Shown here in pieces: positions 23,091 through 32,697 of a stretch of 64,000 bases of DNA. The notes under the pieces are model-generated. The model was given only the letters and a program-made list of their open reading frames with translations. It was not told the origin of the DNA and did no database searches. The first letter of the stretch is position 1, and every line of letters starts with the position of its first letter. The position numbers and the translations under genes are program-made. The stretch is from Clostridium polyendosporum (GTDB lineage: Bacteria > Bacillota > Clostridia > Clostridiales > Clostridiaceae). Location: positions 81,109 through 145,108 of the forward strand of contig NZ_BOPZ01000007.1 in the NCBI RefSeq assembly GCF_018332455.1, given 5' to 3'.

Positions 23091-24824
23091 CTATCGTGGC
23101 TCATAATGAGTATGCAATAGTTCATGAGCTTTTTCACTATTAGTCTCTACTAAGAATTCATCATACAACTTCTTAATCATGGGATTTTCATGGGATTTTC
23201 TTATTGTCTTATTCTTATCTGCATCATATAGAATCTCTGTCCTTTTTGCTAAAATCTCCTTATCCCCTCGAATGAAAGGTTGACCTCCTCCACCAATACA
23301 TCCAAATGGACATGCCATTATTTCAATTATTGAATACTCACAGTTGCTATTCCTTATATCTTCCATAAGCTTTCTAGCATTTCCTAAGCTACTTACAACT
23401 GCTACTTTTAAATTTATATCACCAATTTTTACTGTAGATGATTTTATTCCTTCTAATCCTCTAACAGGCTCAAAATCCACTTTACTTAAAGTTTCTCCCG
23501 TAACCCATTCATAAGCAGTTCTTAAAGCTGCCTCCATAACACCTCCTGTAGCTCCAAAAATAACTCCTGCTCCAGTAGATTCTCCCAGAGGATTATCAAA
23601 CTCTTCATTATCAAAATCTTTTAAATCTAGCCCTGCACTTTTTATCATACTACTTAATTCCCTGGTAGTTATAACTATATCTACGTCTCTTATACCCTTA
23701 ACTTCCATCTCTTCTCTACTAGCTTCAAACTTCTTAGCAGTACAAGGCATTACGGAGACTACCACCATATTTTTAGGATCTACTTCCATTTTTTCTGCTA
23801 GGTAATTCTTAGCTATTGCACCAAACATCTGTTGAGGTGACTTACAGCTCGAAGGCAAATGAAGCAAATCATGATAATTATGTTCTAAGAATTTAATCCA
23901 TCCCGGACAACAACTTGTAAGTAGAGGTAAATTTTCATTCTTCTTTATTCTTTCTATAAGTTCTGTTGCCTCTTCCATAATAGTTAAGTCTGCTGCAAAA
24001 TCCGTATCATAAACCTTATTGAATCCTAGTGCCCTTAGTGCAGCTACCATCTTACCTGTTACATTTGTTCCAGGTGATAATCCAAACTGTTCTCCTAAGG
24101 CTGCTCTTATAGCTGGAGCTGTTTGTATAACCACCACCTTAGATTCATCTTCTAAGGCATCCCATACTCTATCCTCATCATTCGCCTCTCTTAGAGCTCC
24201 AGTAGGACAAACTGCCACGCATTGACCACAGTAGGAACAGTTAGTTTCAGCTAAGGGATCTAAAAACGCAGTAGACATTATAGTATCAAAACCTCTTGAT
24301 GCAGGACATAAAACATTTACAGTTTGAATCTCATTACATACACTTACACATCTTCTACATAATATACACTTATCTACATCTCTAGTTATAGCTACTGAGG
24401 AATAATCCGTAGGAGTTGTAGACATCTCTCCTTCATATCTTATTTCTCTAATTCCTAAATCTGCAGCTACTTTTTGAAGCTCACACTTTAGATTCTTTTG
24501 GCACTTTAAACAATCTTGAGGGTGATCTGATAAAAGTAATTCAACAATAGTTTTTCTAGCATTAGCTACTCTTTGAGTGTTTGTCTTGACCACCATATAT
24601 GGTGCTACTGGTGTAGAACATGATGCTGCTAAATTCTTTCTTCCTTCTACTTCTACCACGCACACTCTGCATGAGGAGGTACAACTTACATGCTTTCCAT
24701 CTTGAAGCTTTAAGTAACATAAAGTTGGAATCTCTATATTAAGTTTTTTTGCTGCCTCTAGTATAGTAACCCCCTCATTAACTTCAATTGTTCTTCCATT
24801 TATAGTTAATGTAACTAAACTCAT
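23091..24824 (-). CDS. hydA: [FeFe]-hydrogenase catalytic subunit of a bifurcating HydABC-type enzyme
   Basis: 577 aa; reduces protons to H2 with electrons from NAD(P)H and ferredoxin. N-terminal [2Fe-2S] domain (Cys36, 48, 52, 55, 69 region), His-Cys3 cluster (HPQDCLKCQKNLKC), two [4Fe-4S] clusters (CILCRRCVSVC and CSYCGQCVAVC), then the H-cluster domain with L1 TSCCPGW (302-309), L2 MPCTAKK (359-365) and L3 MACPFGCIGGGGQP (503-516). The proton-relay Cys of TSCC is present. A short C-terminal small-subunit-like tail is fused. It is the last gene of the hydC-hydB-hydA operon; RBS GGGAGGGG precedes ATG 24824. Confidence 0.96.
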   Translation of the reverse strand: MSLVTLTINGRTIEVNEGVTILEAAKKLNIEIPTLCYLKLQDGKHVSCTSSCRVCVVEVEGRKNLAASCSTPVAPYMVVKTNTQRVANARKTIVELLLSDHPQDCLKCQKNLKCELQKVAADLGIREIRYEGEMSTTPTDYSSVAITRDVDKCILCRRCVSVCNEIQTVNVLCPASRGFDTIMSTAFLDPLAETNCSYCGQCVAVCPTGALREANDEDRVWDALEDESKVVVIQTAPAIRAALGEQFGLSPGTNVTGKMVAALRALGFNKVYDTDFAADLTIMEEATELIERIKKNENLPLLTSCCPGWIKFLEHNYHDLLHLPSSCKSPQQMFGAIAKNYLAEKMEVDPKNMVVVSVMPCTAKKFEASREEMEVKGIRDVDIVITTRELSSMIKSAGLDLKDFDNEEFDNPLGESTGAGVIFGATGGVMEAALRTAYEWVTGETLSKVDFEPVRGLEGIKSSTVKIGDINLKVAVVSSLGNARKLMEDIRNSNCEYSIIEIMACPFGCIGGGGQPFIRGDKEILAKRTEILYDADKNKTIRKSHENPMIKKLYDEFLVETNSEKAHELLHTHYEPR

Positions 24825-24841
24825 TTTATACCCCTCCCCGC

Positions 24842-26734
24842 TTATTTGTGCACAATAGCTTTAACTGGGCATGCTTCGTAACAGCTTCCACATTTAATGC
24901 ATTTTTCTTCATTTATTTCATGCTTGAATTTTATTTTTCCTGAAATACAACTTACAGGACAAATCCTACTACATTTAGTACATCCTATACACTTATTCGT
25001 AATTTCATATCTTAACAATTTCTTACAATTACCTGCTGGGCATCTTTTTTCACTAACATGCGCCTCAAACTCATCCATAAAATATGTCATTGTACTTAAT
25101 ACAGGGTTAGGAGCAGTTTGACCTAATCCACAAAGTGATGTATCTTTTATAACTTTAGAAAGTTCTCTTAGCTTCTTTAAATCTCCTTCAGTTCCTTTTC
25201 CTTGAACAATTTTTTCAAGAATTTCAAGTAAACGTTTGTTTCCAACTCTACAAGGAGTACACTTGCCACAGGATTCATCTACTATGAATTCCAAATAAAA
25301 TTTGGCAATATCAACCATACAGTTATCTTCATCCATAACAATCATTCCACCAGAACCCATCATTGATCCAATAGCATTTAAAGATTCATAATCAATTGGC
25401 AAATCTAATAGCATAGCTGGAATGCACCCTCCTGAAGGTCCTCCTGTCTGTACTGCCTTAAACTCCCTATTATTTTTTATTCCTCCACCTATTTCATAGA
25501 TTATCTCCCTTAAGGATATTCCCATAGGCACTTCTACAAGACCAACATTATTTATTTTTCCTGCAAGAGCAAAAACCTTAGTTCCTTTTGATGTGTTTGT
25601 TCCAATAGAATTAAACCAAGTAGCTCCCCTATTTATTATTACTGGAATATTAGCAAAAGTTTCTACGTTATTTACACAAGTAGATTTTCCAAATAATCCT
25701 CTCTCTGCTGGAAAAGGTGGCTTAGTTGTAGGCTCTCCTCTAGATCCTTCAATAGAATGCATTAATGCAGTTTCTTCTCCGCAAACAAATGCTCCAGCTC
25801 CATATTTTATCTCTACATCAAAACTAAAATCTGTACCTAAAATATTCTCTCCTAAAAGTCCCAATTGTCTTGCTTGATCAATAGCTATTCTTAATCTGTT
25901 TACAGCAAGAGGATACTCTGCCCTTATATAAATATATCCCTTATTAGCACCAATGGCATATCCAGCTATAGTTATTGCCTCTAATATATTATTAGGATCT
26001 CCCTCTAACAAAGAACGATCCATAAATGCTCCTGGATCACCTTCATCGGCATTACAAATTATATATTTTTCATCACTCTCAAACCCCCTAGTAAATGCCC
26101 ATTTTTTTCCTGTAGGGAATCCTCCACCCCCTCTACCTCTTAGACCAGATTCTATAACTTCTTCTATTACACCCTCTGGAGACATTTCTGTAAGTACTTT
26201 TCCTAGCGCTAAATATCCTTCTGCGCCTATATACTCTTCTATATTTTCCGGATTAATAATCCCACAATTTCTTAGTGCAATTCTTTTTTGTTTTTTATAG
26301 AAAGCCATATCATCTTGTTTTTCAACCTTTTGCTTTATTGTTGGCTCTTCATACAATAATCTATCAACTAAGGTACCATTAATTAAATGCTGACTTACTA
26401 TTTCTTGAGCATCTTCAGGTTTCACATGAATATAAAAAGTATTATCAGGTAATATCTTAACTATAGGTCCTTTTTCACAAAATCCAAAACAACCTGTCAT
26501 TTCAACAGAAACATTATCTTGTAAATTTGCCTTTTCTATCTCTAATTTAAGATTTGAAATTATTTCATCTGATAAAGAAGATTTACATCCTGTTCCTCCA
26601 CAAACTAATAAATTTCTTTTTCTATCCTTAATCTCATTAATTAAATCTATATTCTGTGTTGTTCTTAAACTCAAAAGTTTTTTAAACTTTTCATGGCAGT
26701 GTTTTAACTCATCAAAGGACTTTATCTTTTCCAT
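24842..26734 (-). CDS. hydB: NADH-binding flavin subunit of the bifurcating hydrogenase (NuoF-like)
   Basis: 630 aa. N-terminal thioredoxin-like [2Fe-2S] domain (CGGTGCKSS, then CFGFCEKGP), central NuoF domain that binds FMN and NAD(H) (GLRGRGGGGFPTGKKW, GDPGAFMDRSLLEGDP, GAFVCGEETALM), the [4Fe-4S] ligands in ESCGKCTPCRVG, and two C-terminal ferredoxin-like clusters (CIGCTKCSRICP and CIKCGSCYEACP). I use ATG 26734, which follows GTGGAGGAATCTT. This is the subunit where electrons bifurcate between NAD(P)H, ferredoxin and the HydA subunit. The family also serves NADP-reducing Hnd-type enzymes; NAD versus NADP cannot be decided here. Confidence 0.95.
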   Translation of the reverse strand: MEKIKSFDELKHCHEKFKKLLSLRTTQNIDLINEIKDRKRNLLVCGGTGCKSSLSDEIISNLKLEIEKANLQDNVSVEMTGCFGFCEKGPIVKILPDNTFYIHVKPEDAQEIVSQHLINGTLVDRLLYEEPTIKQKVEKQDDMAFYKKQKRIALRNCGIINPENIEEYIGAEGYLALGKVLTEMSPEGVIEEVIESGLRGRGGGGFPTGKKWAFTRGFESDEKYIICNADEGDPGAFMDRSLLEGDPNNILEAITIAGYAIGANKGYIYIRAEYPLAVNRLRIAIDQARQLGLLGENILGTDFSFDVEIKYGAGAFVCGEETALMHSIEGSRGEPTTKPPFPAERGLFGKSTCVNNVETFANIPVIINRGATWFNSIGTNTSKGTKVFALAGKINNVGLVEVPMGISLREIIYEIGGGIKNNREFKAVQTGGPSGGCIPAMLLDLPIDYESLNAIGSMMGSGGMIVMDEDNCMVDIAKFYLEFIVDESCGKCTPCRVGNKRLLEILEKIVQGKGTEGDLKKLRELSKVIKDTSLCGLGQTAPNPVLSTMTYFMDEFEAHVSEKRCPAGNCKKLLRYEITNKCIGCTKCSRICPVSCISGKIKFKHEINEEKCIKCGSCYEACPVKAIVHK

Positions 26735-26747
26735 AAGATTCCTCCAC

Positions 26748-27230
26748 TTATTCACTATATTCTTTTATTAATTTATCAATTTCATTTTTAGTAAAGTGCC
26801 CGTAAACCTTTCCATTAACTAACACTACAGGTGCAAGTCCACAAGCTCCAACACATCTTAAAGTATCTATAGTAAATTTTCCATCATGAGTAGTTTGTCC
26901 TTCTTTTATACCAAGCTTCTTTTCAAATTCTTCTAATATATCTCCTGCACCTCTAACAAAACAGGCAGTACCAGTACAAACATTTATTATATATTTTCCT
27001 TTTGCAGTAGTGGAAAAATAAGAATAAAAGGTGACCACACCATATACTTTTGAAAATGGTATATTAAGTTTTTTTGCCACAAATACTTGAACTTCTTTAG
27101 GTAAATATCCAAATATCTCTTGAGCCCTATGCAAGATTGCAATTAGTTCTGATTCTTTATTAACTTGTGCATTAATAAATTCTTCTAATTCTTTGTATTT
27201 TTTTTCAATACATTCATTAGAACAACACAT
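26748..27230 (-). CDS. hydC: NuoE-like [2Fe-2S] subunit of the bifurcating hydrogenase
   Basis: 160 aa, NuoE family. The helical N-terminal half (KYKELEEFINAQVNKESELI, then LHRAQEIFGYLP) is followed by the thioredoxin-like domain with four Cys that hold a [2Fe-2S] cluster: CTGTACFVRGA and CVGACGLAPV. The first gene of the operon; RBS AAAAGGAGAGG. It ends 13 bp before hydB. No Rex-type operator (TTGTTAANNNNTTAACAA) was seen upstream. Confidence 0.95.
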   Translation of the reverse strand: MCCSNECIEKKYKELEEFINAQVNKESELIAILHRAQEIFGYLPKEVQVFVAKKLNIPFSKVYGVVTFYSYFSTTAKGKYIINVCTGTACFVRGAGDILEEFEKKLGIKEGQTTHDGKFTIDTLRCVGACGLAPVVLVNGKVYGHFTKNEIDKLIKEYSE

Positions 27231-27710
27231 ATACTATCCTCTCCTTTTACGTTAGTGAAGTAAAACTATTTAATAAATTATATTAATATAATAATACTCA
27301 ACTTGTGAAAAAAATAACTTTTATTTATAAGAAAGCTTTCTAAAAAAACCTTAGTTTTATATATTTGACGTAAATCTGTTTTTCCCTTTAATTTAATATG
27401 TAAAATTTTGAATTTTTATACTTTTCTATCAATTCCTTTTAATACATAGAATTCATCGAACTAGGATATAACTTACTAAAAGTACTTAACTCTAAATTTA
27501 CCTTCAATATTATTACGCTAATTATGGAATATTATTCATATTTTTCATAGTTAAAATTATAGATAAACACGACATATATAATTAATAATGACATTTATTA
27601 TATTTAAAAAAACAAATTAAAAAAGTTCCATATTCCTCATATAAGGACTATAGAACTCTTTCTAATTTATAAAATATTTTGTATAAAATATTTTGTATAA
27701 AATTATTAGT
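27231..27710. other. AT-rich intergenic region with one hairpin
   Basis: 480 bp between the hydrogenase operon and nagZ. Apart from the nagZ terminator (about 27615-27660) nothing specific was seen. Confidence 0.5.
27615..27660 (-). terminator. nagZ terminator
   Basis: Minus strand GAGTTCTATAGTCC, loop, GGAATATGGAACTTTTTT: imperfect stem followed by six T residues. Confidence 0.55.
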
Positions 27711-28937
27711 TTATCTATTATTTAAATAAATATTTAAAGTACTTCTAATTCTATTATTGATTTTATCCACATCAAATGATTTTATTAAATCATTATTTAG
27801 ATTATATTTTGACTTAAGTTTTAATATTCTATATACACTTTCATCTATTCTTTCTTTTGATATAGTTTTATCTTCTACCGCTTTCTTCAAAGCATTTATA
27901 ACAGCTACCTCAGTATCGTATCCGTGAGCCACCAAGATAATATCACTACCAGCATTTACAGACTTCACTACAGCATCTCCTATATTATAATTCTTGGCTA
28001 TAGCCCCCATAGTCATATCATCTGTAACTACAACGCCATTAAAATCTAATTGATTTCTTAAAATATCCGAAATGATAGTCTTTGATAATGAAGATGGATT
28101 ATTTTGATCTATTTTAGGTAAAAGAACGTGGGCTATCATCACTACATCTGCATCATTATTTATTACTTCTTTGAAAGGAACAAGTTCAAAAGTTTTTAGA
28201 CGATTTAAATCATTATTAACTACAGGTAACCCTAAATGAGAATCTACAGATGTATCTCCATGACCTGGAAAGTGTTTCACTACCGGAATTACCCCTTGTG
28301 ATTGAATTCCTTTCATTGTTTGAACGCCTAATTCACTTATAACTTTTTCATTAGCCCCAAAAGACCTGTCTCCAATTACGGGGTTTTTAGGGTTACTATT
28401 AATATCTAAAACAGGTGCAAAATCCATATTGTACCCAAAGGATTTTAGTTCTTCACCAATTATACTGCCAATACTATACGAAAAATCTTTATTATTTATA
28501 CTTCCTATAAGTTTATTTGAAGGAAGCTTTTTAAATTCTTTTGGAATTCTAGTTACTCTTCCGCCTTCTTCATCAACCGATATAAATAATGGAGTCTTAT
28601 TCTTTAAGTTTGTTGTTTTTAATGAATTAATTAGATCTAAAAGTTGGGATGAGTTCTTTATATTATTATCATATAAAATTACCCCTCCTATAAAATAGTT
28701 CTCAATAAGTTTTCTTGTATTCTCATTAACATCATATCCCTCAAATCCGACTATAAGCATTTGACCAATCTTTTCATCTAAGGTCATTTCCTTAATCTGC
28801 TCTTTTAAAGGATCAATTTCTTCCTTTATTTTATTATTTTTTTTGTCAATTTCCTTATCAAATTTCCCAATTGAACATCCTGACAAAAAACAAATAGCTG
28901 TAATTAAAATAAAAAAATATGTAAGTCTTCTATACAT
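27711..28937 (-). CDS. Beta-N-acetylhexosaminidase lipoprotein (GH3, NagZ-like)
   Basis: Removes terminal N-acetylglucosamine from muropeptides or similar glycans outside the cell. About 408 aa; signal and lipobox LTYFFILITAICFLSGC, a Lys-rich linker, then the GH3 fold with MLIVGFEGYDV, the NagZ hallmark KHFPGHGDTSVDSHLGLP and the catalytic Asp in VVTDDMTMGAI. I use ATG 28937, which has GGGAG eight bases upstream; a GTG at 28952 overlaps the RBS. It lies 78 bp beyond cbiQ on the same strand but probably forms its own unit. Confidence 0.93.
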   Translation of the reverse strand: MYRRLTYFFILITAICFLSGCSIGKFDKEIDKKNNKIKEEIDPLKEQIKEMTLDEKIGQMLIVGFEGYDVNENTRKLIENYFIGGVILYDNNIKNSSQLLDLINSLKTTNLKNKTPLFISVDEEGGRVTRIPKEFKKLPSNKLIGSINNKDFSYSIGSIIGEELKSFGYNMDFAPVLDINSNPKNPVIGDRSFGANEKVISELGVQTMKGIQSQGVIPVVKHFPGHGDTSVDSHLGLPVVNNDLNRLKTFELVPFKEVINNDADVVMIAHVLLPKIDQNNPSSLSKTIISDILRNQLDFNGVVVTDDMTMGAIAKNYNIGDAVVKSVNAGSDIILVAHGYDTEVAVINALKKAVEDKTISKERIDESVYRILKLKSKYNLNNDLIKSFDVDKINNRIRSTLNIYLNNR

Positions 28938-29014
28938 TTGCTCATCTCCCACTTGAGGATTTAGTACAATAAATTAAAATCTAGAGAGTAAATTTTAATT
29001 AAGCATTTTTCAAG

Positions 29015-29710
29015 TTATTTTAAAATTATTATAACCATACAGACAATATACGTTACCATTCCAGTAAACCTGCCATAATTTAAATTCGAATGACTCCTTA
29101 TATAAGGCATGTACCCATTATAGCATCTGCTATTAAGAGCATCTTTTATATAACTCCACCTCTTCATTGAATTCACTAAAAGTAATGCTGCTAACCTAGC
29201 AGTATTCTTAATAATCAAAAACTTTGTTTCAAATCCACCTCTTGATTTAATTGAATTATAAAGTATGTAGTATTCATCCTCAATTAATATCAAAAACTTC
29301 TCAGTACTTTTAATAATATCACAAACATCTCGTGCAATGTTAATTTTATACAAATAGTATAAAATATCATCTAATGGTGTTGTAAAACTTAGAAAAAGCA
29401 AACATAAGGTTGATGAGATTGTTTTTACTATCAATAACATTGAAAAATTTATTCCATAATCAAAAACAAGTGTAATTGAAGAAAATACTGAAAATATAAA
29501 CATTCCGAGGGTTAATTTAACTAAATACTTCAATGGATTTCTAGCAATAATATTTAGTACAATAAAAACAATTATATTTATAATAGGAACAGTTACATTC
29601 TTAGAAAAACTGTTGATAATAAGGCAACATATGCAAAATACTAATTTTTCTATAGGATTTATATGTGAAAATTTACTTATCTTTGAGTACAATAATATTA
29701 TTTTGAACAT
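29015..29710 (-). CDS. cbiQ: Cobalt ECF transporter T component
   Basis: 231-aa membrane protein, the transmembrane coupling subunit that links the ATPase to the cobalt-binding unit. Several hydrophobic helices (LVFCICCLIINSFS, IINIIVFIVLNIIAR, GMFIFSVFSSITLVF) and the two cytoplasmic Ala/Ser-Arg-Gly-type coupling motifs: NSIKSRGGFETK and ALNSRCYNG. The start overlaps the 3' end of cbiN by 13 bp. The normal fourth gene, cbiO (ATPase), is not present beyond it. Confidence 0.85.
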   Translation of the reverse strand: MFKIILLYSKISKFSHINPIEKLVFCICCLIINSFSKNVTVPIINIIVFIVLNIIARNPLKYLVKLTLGMFIFSVFSSITLVFDYGINFSMLLIVKTISSTLCLLFLSFTTPLDDILYYLYKINIARDVCDIIKSTEKFLILIEDEYYILYNSIKSRGGFETKFLIIKNTARLAALLLVNSMKRWSYIKDALNSRCYNGYMPYIRSHSNLNYGRFTGMVTYIVCMVIIILK

Positions 29711-29967
29711 TTTTCTTTTTTGCCTATATAGTAGCCTATAAAACCAGCACCTAAAGCTGCCTGTAAGGAAAATAGTAAACTCTCTATCTCACTTGAAGGT
29801 GGCTCCCACATACTATTAAACCATGGTTTATAATTTGAATTTATCTCATTTATTGCTTGCTCTGCCCTATCATCAGTACCACTAAAACCCTTATCAGATC
29901 CTAAGACTAACCCTGTAACAACTAATAGAATACATAAAATAATTAATCCACAATGTTTTCTCTTCAT
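29698..29967 (-). CDS. cbiN: Cobalt transport protein CbiN
   Basis: 89-aa auxiliary subunit with two membrane helices (KHCGLIILCILLVVTGLVLG and FSLQAALGAGFIGYYIGKK) linked by an extracytoplasmic loop (GTDDRAEQAINEIN, then WEPPSSEIESLL). CbiN loops help load cobalt into CbiM. It overlaps the cbiM stop by one base (TAATG), showing translational coupling. Confidence 0.9.
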   Translation of the reverse strand: MKRKHCGLIILCILLVVTGLVLGSDKGFSGTDDRAEQAINEINSNYKPWFNSMWEPPSSEIESLLFSLQAALGAGFIGYYIGKKEKCSK

Positions 29968-30686
29968 TATTTAATATTCTCCAATTCCGTAATTTCATTT
30001 ACTGCATGCTTTCTTATAAAATCAAATATAATCACTGTAACCACACCTTCAATTGCTGCAAGAGGTATTTGAGTGATTGCAAAGATACCCATAAATTTTA
30101 AGAAAGAAACTATAACACCTCCATCTTTTGATGGAAAAGCAATTGCAAGTTGCACTGAAGTTATCATATAAGTTGTTAGATTTCCAATCATTGCTGCTAA
30201 GAAAATGGCAGTTTTCTTATTTCTATTCTTAAGAAGTTCATAAATCATATATGCAACTATAGGACCCACTATTCCCATAGAAAAAGTATTTGCTCCAAGA
30301 GTAGTTATACCTCCATGGGCTAAGAAAATTGCTTGAAATATTAAAACTATCATTCCTATAACAGACATTACAAAAGGGCCAAAAAGAATTGCTCCAAATC
30401 CTACTCCTGTAGGATGAGAGGAGCTACCTGTAATTGAAGGAAGCTTAAGTGCTGATAATACAAAGCAAAATGCTGTAACTAATCCTAAAAGCATTTTTAA
30501 ATCTTTATTCTTATTAGTTTTTATTCTTATATCTTTAATACCCTTATAAATAAAAGGCATGCAGAGTAAAAAATAAAAAACACAATATTTAACTGGCAAA
30601 AAACCTTCTGAGATATGCATTGCATACGCATTCACTGGAAAAAAAATAAGAATTATAAATAGATAATAAAAAAATATTCTTTTCAT
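29967..30686 (-). CDS. cbiM: Cobalt-binding ECF substrate component CbiM
   Basis: 239 aa, six to seven membrane helices. The N-terminal signal is cleaved so that the metal-binding MHISEGFLP motif is exposed (YAMHISEGFLPVKYC); the first His and Met-amino group coordinate Co2+. Other family marks are ITGSSSHPTGVGFGAILFGP and AHGGITTLGANTFSMGIVGP. First gene of the cbiMNQ operon, controlled by the cobalamin riboswitch at 30834-30992, as expected for a supply route for B12 synthesis. Confidence 0.95.
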   Translation of the reverse strand: MKRIFFYYLFIILIFFPVNAYAMHISEGFLPVKYCVFYFLLCMPFIYKGIKDIRIKTNKNKDLKMLLGLVTAFCFVLSALKLPSITGSSSHPTGVGFGAILFGPFVMSVIGMIVLIFQAIFLAHGGITTLGANTFSMGIVGPIVAYMIYELLKNRNKKTAIFLAAMIGNLTTYMITSVQLAIAFPSKDGGVIVSFLKFMGIFAITQIPLAAIEGVVTVIIFDFIRKHAVNEITELENIK

Positions 30687-30707
30687 GAAAAACCCTCCTA
30701 AATTTAA

Positions 30708-30739
30708 ACATCCTTTTAACTACAATGTTAAAAGGATGT
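30708..30739 (-). promoter_or_regulatory. Hairpin before cbiM, likely riboswitch expression platform
   Basis: ACATCCTTTTAAC (30708-30720) pairs perfectly with GTTAAAAGGATGT (30727-30739). On the minus strand TTTAAATTT follows, then the cbiM RBS. It could be a weak terminator or affect ribosome access. Confidence 0.55.
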
Positions 30740-30833
30740 CCTAAAACGTATTAAATACACTAATAAAATAAATAATTAGTATCTTTAACCACATAAGAAC
30801 ACCTCCCCATCTTCCGTAGAGTTAATGGTGTAA

Positions 30834-30992
30834 AATACAGGCAGGTCTTCTGACTCAAGGATCATAGTCTATATAAACCTTCCCAGTTTCCCAGTGGTAT
30901 ATAACTATATAAACTTCCCTTACACAGCGGCGGGACCGTGCAGGATTTTCACCTGCTTCCCTTTTAACTAATCATTGAAATTAGCACCTATA
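30834..30992 (-). ncRNA. Cobalamin riboswitch
   Basis: Minus strand contains AATAGGTGC start, GGGAAGCAGGTGAAAATCC, CACGGTCCCGCCGCTGTG, ACCACTGGGAAACTGGGAAG and the closing GAGTCAGAAGACCTGCC. These are the standard AdoCbl class marks. It regulates cbiMNQ. Confidence 0.95.
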
Positions 30993-31477
30993 TTTTATTA
31001 TTCAACTAGCAGTTTTATTATAACTTATAAGTAAAGCATTTTCTATCTAGTTTAGCTACAATTTCTAGTTTTGGTCTTCACTATATTGATGTATAAAATT
31101 CATTATGTATAAATTCAGATTAAATTAATGACCCTAGGAAAAGCATTAGATGTAAAGCTATTTGCTATCATTTTGCGCCCTTTACTTTGTTACAAATAAA
31201 AAAACACACATTCTCACCTATACTGAGAATGTGTAATTAATTAATATCAATGGTGGATTACATAGGTAAATCTACTACTATTTTGAATACATTTAGTTTT
31301 AAATAAAAAAATTGTAGGTACTGTGGAATATACCGCTAGAATCTCTGCATTATTATTCATTATATAAGAGGAGCTTGTATGATTAGAATAACAAGTGCTG
31401 TTTTAAGTAATCTTCACATTTGAAGTGTGCAGTAATAAAAAAATATGGATCATAGAGAAAGTAAACCTATCGCAAAT
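30993..31477. other. Intergenic region with a terminator-like hairpin
   Basis: ACACATTCTCA (31206-31216) pairs with TGAGAATGTGT (31224-31234), probably a terminator for a unit lost from here. Otherwise no gene is seen; the region between the riboswitch and the broken phosphoesterase may be a scar. Confidence 0.5.
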
Positions 31478-31920
31478 CTAATTGGTATCGGTAGGTTTAT
31501 CTATTTTGAATTCATCTATCTTTTTCCCCTTTGAGCTGATTGCAGACACTTTAATGCAATCTCCATATAATATACTGTTTTATTATAACCTTTGAGAGAG
31601 TTGCCAGGGATTAAGTCACTGTAAACCTAGCTGAAGATTTTTTCAAATCTGTCATCTGTTGGCTCAATATTAACTTCATGGTTACTTACCACAGGGATTA
31701 AGGGGTTGTTTGGATGATATTTTTCTAGTAGATTCCTTAGGTTTTTCAGCTGAATAGCTAATATTTCCTCTTTACTGCTGCCAGCTACAGTATCTCCACA
31801 CATTACAATAAATTGAGGTTTAGGATTTAATTTACATGTTTCACTCCTGATTGCTTTTATTATTTTTTCATTTATACCATTCTCTTTACCTTTTGAGTCA
31901 CCTAAAACTATGAATCTCAT
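31478..31920 (-). pseudogene. Broken metallophosphoesterase gene
   Basis: The first 97 codons give the N-terminal part of a calcineurin-like phosphoesterase (MRFIVLGDSKGKENG, then FIVMCGDTVAGSSKEE and VVSNHEVN: metal-binding D, GD and NHE motifs). An in-frame TAG follows RFEKIFS. Beyond it the same frame continues with family-like VYSDLIPGNSLKGYNKTVYY, then homology jumps to another frame reading CIKVSAISSKGKKIDEFKID, a typical C-terminal end, and stops at 31478. So there is one nonsense codon, one frameshift and a large internal deletion that removed the remaining metal-binding His motifs. Last gene of a three-gene unit with the PHP and kinase-like genes. Confidence 0.8.
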
Positions 31921-31977
31921 TTTTTCTCACTCCCAAAAGAAATATTTCAATAATACCCTATAGCTTATACATATGTG

Positions 31978-32673
31978 TTAGCTTAAGAGAGCAGCTCCTG
32001 ATTTTCTTAAAAACATTTTAATCTCTTCAGAATTAAGGTAGGTATCTCCAATAAGGCAATGCTTAGTATCTTTTCTTTTGTTTGTGTGGAAGTCCGAGCC
32101 TCCTGTGTAAAAGGAAAACCGTGCTAATGCTGTACTAACAAAATACAATGTTTTGTAATAGATATTATGGCAATATTTTGCTTCTAGTCCATCAAAGGGC
32201 ATATTTAGAATTTCGGCAAGATATTTTTTGTTTATACGTACAGGGTGTGCTAATACTACAGCTCCTCCAAATGTTTTCAGTAGATATATTCCTTCAAAAA
32301 CAGAAAGACCATCTTCAGAGGACTCTTTAGGCATAAAACTACCTAAGATATCTCTTGCTTTTTTAACTTTGTGAGTTCTTATAAGTTTAAGTACTTCCTG
32401 AAAAGTACTGTCATTATACGATGCATTCTTAAAATATCCTAATAGATGAATACTTTCATGGTTATACCTAGTTGATATTTCAACTGCCGGAATTACTGAT
32501 ACACCATGTTGTTTACCTGCTTCAGCAGCCTCTTTTATTCCATCGGTTGTATTGTGATCAGTAATTGCTATTGTGTCAACTCCTCTTCTTTTTGCCGTTA
32601 CAATTATCTCCTCAGGGCTAAGTTCGCCATCAGATGCAGTTGAATGGATATGAAAATCTCCTTTAGTTAACAT
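31978..32673 (-). CDS. PHP-domain phosphoesterase
   Basis: About 231-aa metal-dependent phosphoesterase of the PHP superfamily. Motifs in order: DFHIHSTASDGELSPEEII (metal-binding HxH), TIAITDHNTTDG (DH), PAVEISTRYNHESIHLLGYF (E and H), VVLAHPVR (H) and TGGSDFHTNKRK (DFH). This set fits the YciV/RNase AM-like small PHP enzymes, some of which remove 5' nucleotides or hydrolyse 3',5'-bisphosphates. I use ATG 32673, six bases after AGGTG; GTG 32682 is the alternative. Cotranscribed with the kinase-like gene upstream and the broken phosphoesterase downstream. Confidence 0.92.
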   Translation of the reverse strand: MLTKGDFHIHSTASDGELSPEEIIVTAKRRGVDTIAITDHNTTDGIKEAAEAGKQHGVSVIPAVEISTRYNHESIHLLGYFKNASYNDSTFQEVLKLIRTHKVKKARDILGSFMPKESSEDGLSVFEGIYLLKTFGGAVVLAHPVRINKKYLAEILNMPFDGLEAKYCHNIYYKTLYFVSTALARFSFYTGGSDFHTNKRKDTKHCLIGDTYLNSEEIKMFLRKSGAALLS

Positions 32674-32697
32674 GTTAAACACCTATCTTCTAATAAT

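Noticed and set aside
31206..31234. Hairpin ACACATTCTCA/TGAGAATGTGT as a further copy of the terminator-linked repeat
   Set aside because: It lacks CATTTCAC and CTGGCT cores; it resembles the ordinary glmS terminator hairpin instead.
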